Shown here one piece after another: positions 17,058 through 25,610 of a DNA stretch of 64,000 bases. The first letter of the stretch is position 1. Every line of letters begins with the position of its first letter. Below the pieces are notes generated by a model. It was given only the letters and a program-made list of their open reading frames with translations. It was not told where the DNA came from and made no database searches. Both the position numbers and the translations under genes were made by a program. The stretch lies in the NCBI GenBank assembly GCA_019307815.1, contig JAFDIV010000001.1, positions 248,001-312,000 on the forward strand, in the 5' to 3' direction. The DNA is from Deltaproteobacteria bacterium (GTDB lineage Bacteria; Desulfobacterota; DSM-4660; Desulfatiglandales; Desulfatiglandaceae).

Positions 17058-20000
17058 ATGAGAGTCTTTATGGTGTTTTTTATTCCTATGGCATTTGTAG
17101 CAGACCTTCATGTCCATTCCCATTTTTCCAGGGCCACGTCCAGGGATCTTACCCCTGAATACCTGTCCCTTTGGGCCCAGAAAAAGGGCATTGCCGTAAT
17201 TGGGACAGGTGATATTACCCATCCCGGATGGCTTAATGAATTGCGTGAAAAGCTGATGGAGGCAGAAGCAGGCCTTTACCGACTAAGGCCCGAATTTGAG
17301 GCTGCCATTCGTGAAAAGGTGCCAAGGGCCTGCCAAGGCACGACCCGCTTTGTTCTGTCAGGAGAAATCAGCTGCATCTACAAGAAAGATGGAAAGACAC
17401 GGAAACTTCATCACCTGGTGCTCATGCCGGATATGGAGAGTGTGGAGCGTCTGAATGCACATCTTGATCGCATTGGGAATATCACCTCGGATGGAAGACC
17501 CATCTTGGGTCTGGATTCCCGGGATCTTTTGGAGATCGTGCTGGAGACAGAGGAAAGGGCATTTTTCATTCCTGCCCATATCTGGACGCCGTGGTTTTCC
17601 CTGTTTGGCTCCAAATCTGGCTTCGACCATTTGGAAGAGTGCTTTGGCGATCTGTCTTGCCATATTCATGCACTGGAAACAGGGCTCTCATCAGATCCCC
17701 CCATGAACCGGCGATGGAGTGCCTTGGATGGATTCCTGTTGGTTTCCAACTCAGATGCACACTCCCCTTCCAAGTTGGGTCGGGAGGCCAATCTGTTCGA
17801 TGCCCAACTTGACTATCCCAGCATGATAAGGGCCATGACAGATGGAAACGGGTTTGTGGGGACAATTGAGTTTTTCCCTGAAGAAGGTAAGTATCACCTG
17901 GACGGGCATCGGAAATGCGGCGTGAGATTGGAGCCGGCCGAAACCCGTGCCCATAATGGGCTTTGTCCAGAGTGCGGAAAGCCGCTGACGGTGGGTGTGC
18001 TTCATAGGGTGGATGAATTGGCAGACCGTACAGAACCGGTTCTCTCCAAGGCCTTTCTGAGCCTGATTCCCTTGACGGAGATCCTCTCCGAGCTTTTTGC
18101 CTGCGGTCCCACGGCAAAAAAGGTGGTTTCTGCGTATGAAGAACTGCTGAATACCCTGAGCCCTGAACTTCAAATCCTCATGGAAATTCCCTTAGAGGCC
18201 ATTGAAGAAGCAGGTGGTTTTTTGCTCAAAGAGGCCATAAAGAGGATGCGGGAGGGCCGTGTCATCCTAGAGCCCGGCTTTGACGGTCAGTACGGCAGAG
18301 TGGGCCTGTTTCAGGATAAGGAAAGGGCAGCCCTTGCAGGGCAGATGACCCTATTTCACTTGCCTGAATCTGAAACCGAGGAGCGTTCACCTAGATTGGA
18401 GGTCAAGGAGCTTGTAAGGCAAAATCTTAGCTCTCCCCATACCCTCTCTTCACCTTTTTCTTCGGGCGACCCCATTGTTGATCCCTTGAACTCAGGGCAA
18501 CGTGAGGCAGTGCTCCATCAAGGGGGGCATTTGTTGGTGGTGGCAGGTCCAGGTACAGGCAAAACCATGACCCTTACCCACCGGATCGCCTATCTCTTGC
18601 GTTCCGGCTCTGCACAGCCCCATCAGATCTTGGCCCTCACATTCACCCGCAAGGCCGCAAAAGAGATGGCCGACAGGGTAGGGAACCTTGTTGGTAAAGA
18701 CCGAAGCCCCTGGATCCAGATCTCCACCTTTCATGGGTTCTGTCTTGATCTTCTTCAGGACCAAATTGAGCACACAGAACTTCCCCGCCCTCTCATGGTG
18801 TGTGCAGAGACCGATACGATCCGCATTTGTCAAAACACCCTTGCCCACTCACCGGGGCGGAGGATAGGCCTTAGTACGTTCCGTAGGGCCTTGTACGCCT
18901 ATAAGCTGAGGAGGCTTAGGGGGGCGTTTGATGAAGATAAAGAGGCCCCTTACCAAGTGGATGAAGGCCTGCTAGAGGCCTATCAGCAGCAGTTACAAGG
19001 GCTTGGCATGGTGGACTTGGATGATTTGGAGATAGAGGCCCTGAGGTTGCTTCAGGGCAATGAGGGGATACGTAAACAGTACGCTTCCAGGTTTCCCTGG
19101 ATATTTGTGGATGAATACCAGGATACCAATCCTGTCCAGGTCCAGATCCTCAAGATGCTGGTTGAGCCAGGCCACGTGAACCTCTTTGCCATCGGGGATC
19201 CTGATCAGGCCATATACGGTTTCCGAGGGGCAGATGTGGGAAATTTTTACCGTTTCACAGAAGACTTTCCCGGTGCTGTAACAGTGACCCTCAGGCAAAA
19301 CTATCGTTCCACACAGAAGATTCTGGCCTCTTCCGCAGCGGTCATGGGTAAAGAGATTCCCCTTGAGGCCCAAATAGGGGAGGGTGATCCTATCTTTGTG
19401 GCCCCATGTGGAAGCGAAGCCGAAGAGGCGGAGATGATTGTGGAAACCATTGAAAGGCTAATGGGAGGGGTCTCTTACTTTTCCTTGGATAGTGGTCGTG
19501 TGGATTCTTTTGAGCAGGCCAAGTCCCTTTCTTTTGGGGATTTTGCCGTGCTTTACCGACTCAATGCCCAGGCCGATGCCCTACAAGAGGCATTGGCACG
19601 TCGCGGAATTCCCTTTGTACGATCAGGTGAATCCCCCCTCATTGAGCGTTTTCCCGTGGACCTCATTTGGCGTTTCCTCCAGCACATATCCACGCCTAAT
19701 AGTGCATACTATGCTGAGGCCTACGAGGAGCTGTTACGCTGCTATGACATTACAAGGCCTGAGCAGAAAAGTGGGGCAGCACAAACCGGGCTTCATGGAT
19801 TGGTGGTAAATGCCATTGAGGCTCACGGGCTGGGAGATATCTCTGGCGATGCAGAGGAGGCCCTTCGGCGATTTGAGGCACTTACAGCAGAATGGGAAGG
19901 AGATATGGTAGGATTTCTGGATTTTTTGTCCCTTGAGCGGGGGATAGATCACCACTATCTGATGGGAGACAGGATCGCCCTCATGACCCTTCATGCTGCA

Positions 20001-20297
20001 AAGGGGCTGGAGTGGCCAGTGGTGTTTATCACAGGCTGTGAGAACGGCCTTATCCCTTACAACCTCTATAGCACAAGGGATGATGAGGAGGAAAGGAGGC
20101 TTTTTTATGTGGGCATGACCCGTGCAGGGACAAGGCTTATCTTATCATGGGCGAAAAGACGACGCATAAATGGAAGGACCCTGCAAGCAGGCCCCTCCCC
20201 TTTTCTGGCCCAGATCCCGGATACCTTAAAAGCAGAATTGGACCGCCGGGGGTGGAGGCCTAAACCAAAGAGGCATCAACAGCTTACACTGTTTTAG
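17058..20297 (+). CDS. EndoQ-type PHP endonuclease fused to UvrD/PcrA-type helicase
   Basis: The N-terminal ~430 residues match the EndoQ (TIGR00375) family. They show a PHP metal site (DLHVHSHFSRATS, GTGDITHPGW, SGEISCIY, PAHIWTPW, NSDAHSP) and a zinc finger (GHRKCG, then CPECGKPLTVG). EndoQ cuts DNA beside deaminated bases. From about residue 475 a full SF1A helicase follows: AGPGTGKT, TFTRKAAKEM, DEYQDTN, GDPDQAIYGFRGAD, LRQNYRST, TLHAAKGLEWPVV, YVGMTRA. A QMTLF motif sits at the domain junction and QLTLF ends the protein; both resemble beta-clamp motifs. Start codon is uncertain: ATGs at 17031, 17058, 17070 and 17088 are in frame, homology begins near 17088, and no strong ribosome binding site decides. 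Confidence 0.9.
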   Translation: MRVFMVFFIPMAFVADLHVHSHFSRATSRDLTPEYLSLWAQKKGIAVIGTGDITHPGWLNELREKLMEAEAGLYRLRPEFEAAIREKVPRACQGTTRFVLSGEISCIYKKDGKTRKLHHLVLMPDMESVERLNAHLDRIGNITSDGRPILGLDSRDLLEIVLETEERAFFIPAHIWTPWFSLFGSKSGFDHLEECFGDLSCHIHALETGLSSDPPMNRRWSALDGFLLVSNSDAHSPSKLGREANLFDAQLDYPSMIRAMTDGNGFVGTIEFFPEEGKYHLDGHRKCGVRLEPAETRAHNGLCPECGKPLTVGVLHRVDELADRTEPVLSKAFLSLIPLTEILSELFACGPTAKKVVSAYEELLNTLSPELQILMEIPLEAIEEAGGFLLKEAIKRMREGRVILEPGFDGQYGRVGLFQDKERAALAGQMTLFHLPESETEERSPRLEVKELVRQNLSSPHTLSSPFSSGDPIVDPLNSGQREAVLHQGGHLLVVAGPGTGKTMTLTHRIAYLLRSGSAQPHQILALTFTRKAAKEMADRVGNLVGKDRSPWIQISTFHGFCLDLLQDQIEHTELPRPLMVCAETDTIRICQNTLAHSPGRRIGLSTFRRALYAYKLRRLRGAFDEDKEAPYQVDEGLLEAYQQQLQGLGMVDLDDLEIEALRLLQGNEGIRKQYASRFPWIFVDEYQDTNPVQVQILKMLVEPGHVNLFAIGDPDQAIYGFRGADVGNFYRFTEDFPGAVTVTLRQNYRSTQKILASSAAVMGKEIPLEAQIGEGDPIFVAPCGSEAEEAEMIVETIERLMGGVSYFSLDSGRVDSFEQAKSLSFGDFAVLYRLNAQADALQEALARRGIPFVRSGESPLIERFPVDLIWRFLQHISTPNSAYYAEAYEELLRCYDITRPEQKSGAAQTGLHGLVVNAIEAHGLGDISGDAEEALRRFEALTAEWEGDMVGFLDFLSLERGIDHHYLMGDRIALMTLHAAKGLEWPVVFITGCENGLIPYNLYSTRDDEEERRLFYVGMTRAGTRLILSWAKRRRINGRTLQAGPSPFLAQIPDTLKAELDRRGWRPKPKRHQQLTLF

Positions 20298-21589
20298 TGT
20301 TTAAAGGCCCGTTGGCCTGTAAAGACCATAGTCACCTTTGGGTTCGCCTCATTACACGCCTCAATTACCTCAAAATCCCGCAGCGACCCCCCTGGCTGAA
20401 CCACGGCTGTAATTCCCTGGCGGATGGCCACATCCACACCATCACGAAACGGAAAAAAGGCATCGGAGATCATACAGGCCCCCATGAGACCTCCTTTGTT
20501 CCTTTGGGTTTCTTGGTCAATCTCCTCCAATAGGGCCTTGTCCCTTTTTCCCTTTTCCACCTCCAGTTGCAGGTTTTTATAAGGGATGCCGTGTTTCCTG
20601 AAGCAGAGGGCGTCTGCGTATTTTGTATATGCCTTGAAGATGGCAATCTCTGCAACGCCCACTCGGTCCTGCTCCCCAGTTCCTATTCCCACGGTAACGC
20701 CATTCTTCACATAGATAACGGAATTGGAGGTGATCCCCTGTTCCACCTGCCATCCAAATAGCATATCCTCCAATTCCTTTTCCGTTGGTTCCCGTTCAAT
20801 GGCATAGGTCTTTCCCTTGTATTCGGTTCTGGCCAGGGTAAAATCCTTGGCCGACTGGATGCGGTTCAAAGGGGATTGCTGCACAATGATGCCGCCATCA
20901 ATAAGACTCTTGAAATCCACAAAGCGCATTGTGGCGTATTCTGAGAGCCGATCCATTCTTCGTACCCGGATAATCCTCAGGTTTGGCCTTTTGGTCAAGA
21001 TGTCAACCGTGCCCTCTTCAAATTCAGGGGCTGCTACCACCTCCAGGTAGTTTTGGGAGACGAGCTCTGCCGTATCCTTGTCCATGGCCTGATTAAAGAG
21101 GGCGCACCCCCCAAAGGCGGCAATACGGTCGGCCATGTTGGCCCTGTCATAGGCCTCTGCCAGGGTAGGGCCATAGGCCACACCACAGGGGTTGTTGTGC
21201 TTCACAATGACCACAGCGGGCCTGGACACCAGGTACCTCATAATATTAAGGGCATTGTCCACATCCGTGAGATTGATCTTGCCTGGGTGCTTGCCACTCT
21301 GAATCATGTCTTCCTCTGAGAGGGAAGAGACCAGACCTAGGCCAGGGGAAATAAATTCACATTCCCCGAGTACCAAATTGCCATTGACCAATTCGTAAAG
21401 GGCTGCCTCCTGACCCGGGTTTTCCCCATACCGGAGGCCCTTTTCAATGAGCTCTCCAGTCTTTTCATCTGGAATCTTCCACGATCGTTTCTGGTAGACC
21501 AACACTTGGTCCCCAAAGGAGATGGTCATCTGTGGGGGAAAATGGTCATCCATCACTGTGCGATACATCTTTTTTAGGTCTTCGGCCAT
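20294..21589 (-). CDS. AICAR formyltransferase half of PurH (stand-alone)
   Basis: This 431-residue protein carries only the formyltransferase domain of PurH, which transfers a formyl group from 10-formyl-THF to AICAR to make FAICAR, the penultimate step of IMP synthesis. Seen are GLRYGENPGQEAALY, the catalytic VKHNNPCGVA with its Lys-His pair, AFGGCALFN, and near the end GACMISDAFFPF and VQPGGSLRD. It lacks the N-terminal cyclohydrolase domain, which is encoded separately at 55377-55973. It is longer than the domain in fused PurH (about 320 residues), with extra N-terminal and internal sequence. It lies 14 bases behind folE2 and converges with the EndoQ-UvrD gene, overlapping it by 4 bases. 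Confidence 0.9.
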   Translation of the reverse strand: MAEDLKKMYRTVMDDHFPPQMTISFGDQVLVYQKRSWKIPDEKTGELIEKGLRYGENPGQEAALYELVNGNLVLGECEFISPGLGLVSSLSEEDMIQSGKHPGKINLTDVDNALNIMRYLVSRPAVVIVKHNNPCGVAYGPTLAEAYDRANMADRIAAFGGCALFNQAMDKDTAELVSQNYLEVVAAPEFEEGTVDILTKRPNLRIIRVRRMDRLSEYATMRFVDFKSLIDGGIIVQQSPLNRIQSAKDFTLARTEYKGKTYAIEREPTEKELEDMLFGWQVEQGITSNSVIYVKNGVTVGIGTGEQDRVGVAEIAIFKAYTKYADALCFRKHGIPYKNLQLEVEKGKRDKALLEEIDQETQRNKGGLMGACMISDAFFPFRDGVDVAIRQGITAVVQPGGSLRDFEVIEACNEANPKVTMVFTGQRAFKH

Positions 21590-21603
21590 GGGTCCTCCGT
21601 TTT

Positions 21604-22377
21604 CTATTCCTTATGCTTTTCAACATAGGCATAAGCGTTATGATTATGGATGGACTCGAAATTTTCCGACTCTACTGCGAACCAGGTAATGTTGGGATCA
21701 TTATTGAGCTTGAGGGCGATTTCTCTAACAATGTCTTCTACAAAACGGGGGTTTTGATATGCCTTTTCGGTTACAAATTTTTCGTCCTCCCGCTTTAGGA
21801 CTGAATATACATCGCAGGAGGCAGACTCTTCCACCAGTTTGATCAGGTCCTCAAGCCATACGAATTTCTTGAATCTCACTTGAAGTCGGACCTCTCCCCG
21901 TTGATTATGCGCCCCAAAGTCGCTTATCTCCTTGGAGCAGGGACAAAGGGTGCAAATGGGGACATGGATCATGGCCACCAGGTCACTGCCATTGCTGTTC
22001 AGTGACCCCTTGAATGTGCACTTGTATTCCATGAGTCCTTCTGCCCCAGTGACCGGAGCCGGCTTGCTGATAAAATAAGGAAAGGTGATTTCCATGTGAG
22101 CGCTCTCGGCATTTAGCCTCTTTTTCATTTCCTCCAGGATATTGGAAAAGTTTTGGATGGATATACGGCGGTTATGCTCATTGAGGATTTCCACAAACCG
22201 GCTCATGTGGGTTCCCTTATAGGTTCTTGGCAGGTTTACATACATGTTGATCTCTGCCACGGTCTGCTGCTCACCCATGTCCTTGTCACGTACGGTAATG
22301 GGGTAACGGATCCCCTTCACGCCTACCTGGTCAATATCTATGTTCCTGTAATCTCTATGGTTTTGAATGTCTTCCAT
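21604..22377 (-). CDS. folE2: GTP cyclohydrolase FolE2
   Basis: The 257-residue product is a type IB GTP cyclohydrolase, which converts GTP to 7,8-dihydroneopterin triphosphate at the start of folate (and queuosine) synthesis. Family marks are GTHMSRFVEI, the metal-binding ICTLCPCSKEISD followed by GAHNQRG, and ESIHNHNAYA near the C-terminus. FolE2 can work with metals other than zinc, which suits conditions of zinc shortage. It precedes the AICAR formyltransferase by 14 bases, so one transcript probably makes both an early folate enzyme and a folate-dependent enzyme. It is divergent from the TPM gene; the 222-base gap shows no clear element. Confidence 0.93.
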   Translation of the reverse strand: MEDIQNHRDYRNIDIDQVGVKGIRYPITVRDKDMGEQQTVAEINMYVNLPRTYKGTHMSRFVEILNEHNRRISIQNFSNILEEMKKRLNAESAHMEITFPYFISKPAPVTGAEGLMEYKCTFKGSLNSNGSDLVAMIHVPICTLCPCSKEISDFGAHNQRGEVRLQVRFKKFVWLEDLIKLVEESASCDVYSVLKREDEKFVTEKAYQNPRFVEDIVREIALKLNNDPNITWFAVESENFESIHNHNAYAYVEKHKE

Positions 22378-22599
22378 GTTAGCCTCGCATGTGAAAAAAT
22401 GTACTTTTTGAACTATCCCATTTGCCGGCCAAAGTCAATAGGTGGAGCAAGTGAGAACACCTCTCATTTACCTTGCTTCCAGACAGGTTTGTGTGTTAAA
22501 AGATTTCTTATACTGCATTGGCTTACAAATAATATCCATAACCATTCATTTTTGTGATTTCCAAACACTCAGGTCAAGAGGCAAGCTGGAAAACCTCAC

Positions 22600-23388
22600 G
22601 TGATTGCCACAAGAATAAAACCCACAGCGTTTTGCATCAAAGCAGCATTTATGGTGGTGGCCCTCCTGGGCCTACTTACCGTGTTGGCGGGGCATGCGGA
22701 GACTCCTTTCCCAAGGCCCAGAGGACTGGTCAATGATTTTGCAGGCGTAATTCCACCCTCATATGAGGCCAAGATCCGGTCCATCACAGCCGAACTTCTT
22801 CAGAAGACAGGGGTCCCGGTGGTTGTGGTTACCATGCCTGAGATCGGTGGAGCTGAATATAACGATTATGTCAATCGCCTTTATAGTGCATGGGGCATAG
22901 GCAAAAAGGGTGAAGACAAGGGCGTGCTGATATTTGTGACCGTGAAAGAACGGAAGATGAGGATAGAGACGGGCTATGGCGTGGAAGGTATCCTGCCCGA
23001 TGGATTGGTAGGGGAGATCAGGGATCGATATATGATCCTCTATCTTAAGAAAAACCGATTTGGCCCTGGACTTCTCAATGGCACAGTGGCAGTGGCCCAG
23101 GTCATAGCCAAACATGAGGGTGTGCAGTTAACAGGGCAGGTGCCTGTAAGAGAGCCGAAAAGGCGCAGCCGCGGCATTTCGGCCCTACCCATCATCGTCA
23201 TATTTCTCATAATAATGTTCATTTCCCGACGCCGTGGTGGTTCATGGATCTTCTTCCTGCCCTTTCTCATGGGTGGTGGAGGATATGGTGGTCGTTACAG
23301 TGGCGGTGGCTTTGGTAGTTTTGGCGGCGGGTTTGGTGGTTTTGGAGGAGGTATGAGTGGAGGGGGTGGGGCTGGTGGGAGCTTTTAG
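22600..23388 (+). CDS. TPM domain protein (YgcG type), secreted and membrane anchored
   Basis: This 262-residue protein starts with GTG and has a plausible signal peptide: Arg/Lys-containing N-terminus, then a hydrophobic stretch ending near HAETPFP at residue 33. The TPM domain spans about 40-180 (GLVNDFAGVIP, VVTMPEIGG, GKKGEDKGVLIFV, ETGYGVEGILPDG). One transmembrane helix follows near 200 (ALPIIVIFLIIMFI), and the C-terminus is a Gly-rich tail made of GGGFG-like repeats. TPM proteins are periplasmic or membrane-attached and often pair with LemA, as here two genes away; their activity is poorly known. An internal ATG at 22651 would cut into the signal peptide, so the GTG is preferred. Confidence 0.85.
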   Translation: MIATRIKPTAFCIKAAFMVVALLGLLTVLAGHAETPFPRPRGLVNDFAGVIPPSYEAKIRSITAELLQKTGVPVVVVTMPEIGGAEYNDYVNRLYSAWGIGKKGEDKGVLIFVTVKERKMRIETGYGVEGILPDGLVGEIRDRYMILYLKKNRFGPGLLNGTVAVAQVIAKHEGVQLTGQVPVREPKRRSRGISALPIIVIFLIIMFISRRRGGSWIFFLPFLMGGGGYGGRYSGGGFGSFGGGFGGFGGGMSGGGGAGGSF

Positions 23389-23400
23389 AAAGGAGGCTGT

Positions 23401-24132
23401 ATGCCAAAAGGGCCAAGGGATCCCAAAGAGATATTTCCAGAGGTGATCTCCGATTCTAAGGAGGTCTTTGGAGAAGATCTGGTAAGTATTATTTTGTATG
23501 GCAGTGCGGCCGAAGGTCACTACCGGCCGGGCAAGTCGGACATCAATTTCTTGATCGTGCTCTCAGATACAGGGATTGACCAGTTGGATCGGGCCTTCCC
23601 AAAAATGGGCAAATGGCGAAAGCGAAAGATCGCCACGCCCCTTTTCCTCACAGAGGACTATATTCAGAGCTCCGTGGATGTCTATCCCATTGAATACCTG
23701 AATTTTCAACACCATTACATTCTGGTATATGGCAAAGATCTGCTTAAGGATCTGGTAATTGATCCCAGGATGCTCCGGCTTCAGTGCGAGCGGGAGATAA
23801 AGGGCAAGCTTCTCCTGCTTCGAAGGACATTCCTGGAGACAGAGGGAAAGCCCCAGGCCTTAATGCAGGTCATCGCCTATTCCCTGACCGCATTCATGGC
23901 CATCTTTGAGGGGCTCCTGGCCTTACAAGGTCATGAGGTGCTCTTGGACCGGAGAGAAAGGATCAGAAAGGTCTGCCAGGTCTTTGGCCTGGACCAGACC
24001 CTGTTTGAGACCTTGATGGATGTAAGGGAAGAGGAGGTTAAGTTGAAAGGGGCAGAAATAAGGGAATTGTTTAAGGGATATTTGAGGCAGGTGAGGGAGC
24101 TGGCTAGAAAGGTTGATGCAATGGAGGTCTGA
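23401..24132 (+). CDS. Nucleotidyltransferase-fold protein
   Basis: The 243-residue product begins with a minimal nucleotidyltransferase core: SIILYGSAAEGHYRPGKSDINFLIV, with the LYGSAAEGH and SDINFLIV elements near residues 32-52. The usual pattern is GS...D-x-D; here the second Asp is Asn (SDIN), so catalysis may be weakened or lost. The C-terminal half is helical (CEREIKGKLLLLRRTFLET and following), resembling the HEPN-like or KNTase-C-like helper domains. Substrate is unknown. It sits 12 bases after the TPM gene, with GAAAGGAGG before the ATG, and is immediately followed by lemA. Role in this envelope-looking operon is unclear. Confidence 0.72.
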   Translation: MPKGPRDPKEIFPEVISDSKEVFGEDLVSIILYGSAAEGHYRPGKSDINFLIVLSDTGIDQLDRAFPKMGKWRKRKIATPLFLTEDYIQSSVDVYPIEYLNFQHHYILVYGKDLLKDLVIDPRMLRLQCEREIKGKLLLLRRTFLETEGKPQALMQVIAYSLTAFMAIFEGLLALQGHEVLLDRRERIRKVCQVFGLDQTLFETLMDVREEEVKLKGAEIRELFKGYLRQVRELARKVDAMEV

Positions 24133-24133
24133 T

Positions 24134-24709
24134 ATGGGAAGAGGTCAAAGGACGCTTTGGATTGTTATCGGTATCCTGGTTGTGGTGGTGTTGATACCCT
24201 TTCTTTATGTCAAAAGCACCTACAACACGCTTGTTCGCATGGATGAGCAAGTCAAGGCCGCATGGGCCCAGGTGGAAAACCAGCTTCAACGCCGGTATGA
24301 TTTGATCCCCAATTATGTGGAGACAGTAAAGGGATATGCCAAGCATGAAAAGGAGGTCTTTATCAAGGTTACGGAGGCAAGATCCAAGGTAGCCGGGGCA
24401 GCCAGTATCCCTGAAAAGATACGGGCCAACAATGAGCTCTCGGCTGCCCTGTCCCGGCTCCTGGTTGTTGTGGAGCGCTACCCGGAGCTGAAGGCCAATA
24501 CCAATTTCATACGCCTTCAAGACGAATTGGCGGGCACAGAGAATAGGATTGCAGTGGAGCGTAGACGATTCAATGAGGCAGTCCGAGTCTATAATACCAA
24601 GTTGAGAACCTTTCCCACAAACATTATTGCCACCCTGTTTGGTTTTGAAAAGGCGACCTTCTTTCAGGTGCCAAAGGAGAAGCAAGAGGTCCCCAAGGTC
24701 AAGTTTTGA
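24134..24709 (+). CDS. LemA family protein
   Basis: This 191-residue protein has an N-terminal transmembrane helix (TLWIVIGILVVVVLIPFLYV) followed by a long helical domain. Signature strings are YNTLVRMDEQVKAAWAQVENQLQRR, seen around residues 31-55 with the ENQLQRRYDLIPNYVETVKGYA core, and FPTNIIATLFGF near the end. LemA proteins are membrane anchored with the bulk outside the cytoplasm; function is unsettled. The ATG at 24134 follows ATGGAGGT at a good distance and starts just after the previous stop; an upstream in-frame ATG at 24113 lies inside the preceding gene. LemA with TPM is a recurrent pairing. Confidence 0.9.
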   Translation: MGRGQRTLWIVIGILVVVVLIPFLYVKSTYNTLVRMDEQVKAAWAQVENQLQRRYDLIPNYVETVKGYAKHEKEVFIKVTEARSKVAGAASIPEKIRANNELSAALSRLLVVVERYPELKANTNFIRLQDELAGTENRIAVERRRFNEAVRVYNTKLRTFPTNIIATLFGFEKATFFQVPKEKQEVPKVKF

Positions 24710-24718
24710 CAAAAACAG

Positions 24719-24988
24719 ATGACAACTCCTGTACAGATACCCATAGATGGTGTGCTCGATCTTCACAGCTTTTTGCCCGAGGAAGTTGCCTCTTTGCTGA
24801 AGGACTATATCATGGCTTGCCAGGAAAAGGGGATTCTGGAGCTGAGGATCATTCACGGTAAGGGTAAAGGGGTACTGCGGAACACCGTACATCATATCCT
24901 TGATAAACAGCCCATGGTAGCCCATTATCATGACGACTACGGCCCGTCTGGATGGGGGGCCACGGTGGTCTATCTGCGGCGGGGCTGA
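24719..24988 (+). CDS. Small stand-alone Smr domain protein
   Basis: This 89-residue protein is little more than a Smr domain: DLHSFLPEEVASLLKDYI at the start (the DLH motif), LRIIHGKGKGVLRNTVHHIL in the middle (the HGKGxG motif), and GATVVYL at the end. Smr domains of MutS2 and related proteins nick or bind DNA or RNA. A single-domain form has no obvious targeting part, so its substrate cannot be inferred. It sits 9 bases after lemA on the same strand. There is no clear Shine-Dalgarno apart from a purine stretch, but the frame begins exactly where the family begins. Confidence 0.88.
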   Translation: MTTPVQIPIDGVLDLHSFLPEEVASLLKDYIMACQEKGILELRIIHGKGKGVLRNTVHHILDKQPMVAHYHDDYGPSGWGATVVYLRRG

Positions 24989-25097
24989 TCTGATTGAAGG
25001 AAAAGGGAGAAAAGCCCATCTGCCTTTCTGTTTGGTGGGAAGGCCCGTTTTTTTGGTGGAAGGGAGTTTAGGAAACCTTGGGGAAAGGAGTAGACAA

Positions 25098-25610
25098 ATG
25101 AACAGTGAACGGTATGCGAATCCCTATCTCATCGGTGCCCTTCTTGGCCTTGTTCTGCTGCTTACCTTTTACACCAGGGGAAGGGGCCTGGGCTCATCGG
25201 CCACATTTGCCAGGATATCAACGGCTGCGGTTCATTTAGTGGCCCCGGGGCATGCCAAGGCCAATGCCTATTTTTCCAAATACCTCTACGGAGGGCGCTC
25301 GCCCCTTATGGCATGGTTGGTCTTTTTGACCATGGGTGCCGGATTGGGAGGTCTGTTTTCTGCCTTCATTTCCAGACGGATTACGGGCGAGGTGGCCAGG
25401 GGGCCGTCAGTTGGGGTTTCTGCCAGGCTTTGGTTGGCCCTGTTTGGTGGCATATTATCGGGGTTTGCGGCCCGTCTGGCCAGGGGATGTACCAGCGGAC
25501 AGGCGTTGACCGGTGCCTCTGAACTGGCCTTTGGAAGTTGGGTGTTTATGTTCTGCATTTTTGCAGGAGCTTATGCAACCGCCTATTTCTTTAGAAAGGA
25601 GTGGTTATAA
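25098..25610 (+). CDS. YeeE/YedE family membrane transporter, first half
   Basis: The 170-residue protein has about four hydrophobic segments and the family motif ARGCTSGQALTGASELAFGSW near residue 133 (core RGCTSGQAL). YeeE/YedE proteins import sulfur species such as thiosulfate using conserved cysteines; here one half of the two-repeat fold is encoded separately from the other. The ATG at 25098 has GAAAGGAG upstream; the longer frame from 24930 overlaps the Smr gene and is not used. Its stop overlaps the next start (TAATG). The transported compound is inferred from family membership only. Confidence 0.85.
   Translation: MNSERYANPYLIGALLGLVLLLTFYTRGRGLGSSATFARISTAAVHLVAPGHAKANAYFSKYLYGGRSPLMAWLVFLTMGAGLGGLFSAFISRRITGEVARGPSVGVSARLWLALFGGILSGFAARLARGCTSGQALTGASELAFGSWVFMFCIFAGAYATAYFFRKEWL

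Noticed and set aside
24104-24931. A 275-codon minus-strand frame over the lemA and Smr genes
   Set aside because: Antisense to two recognised genes; no domain seen. It is a shadow of their codon bias.
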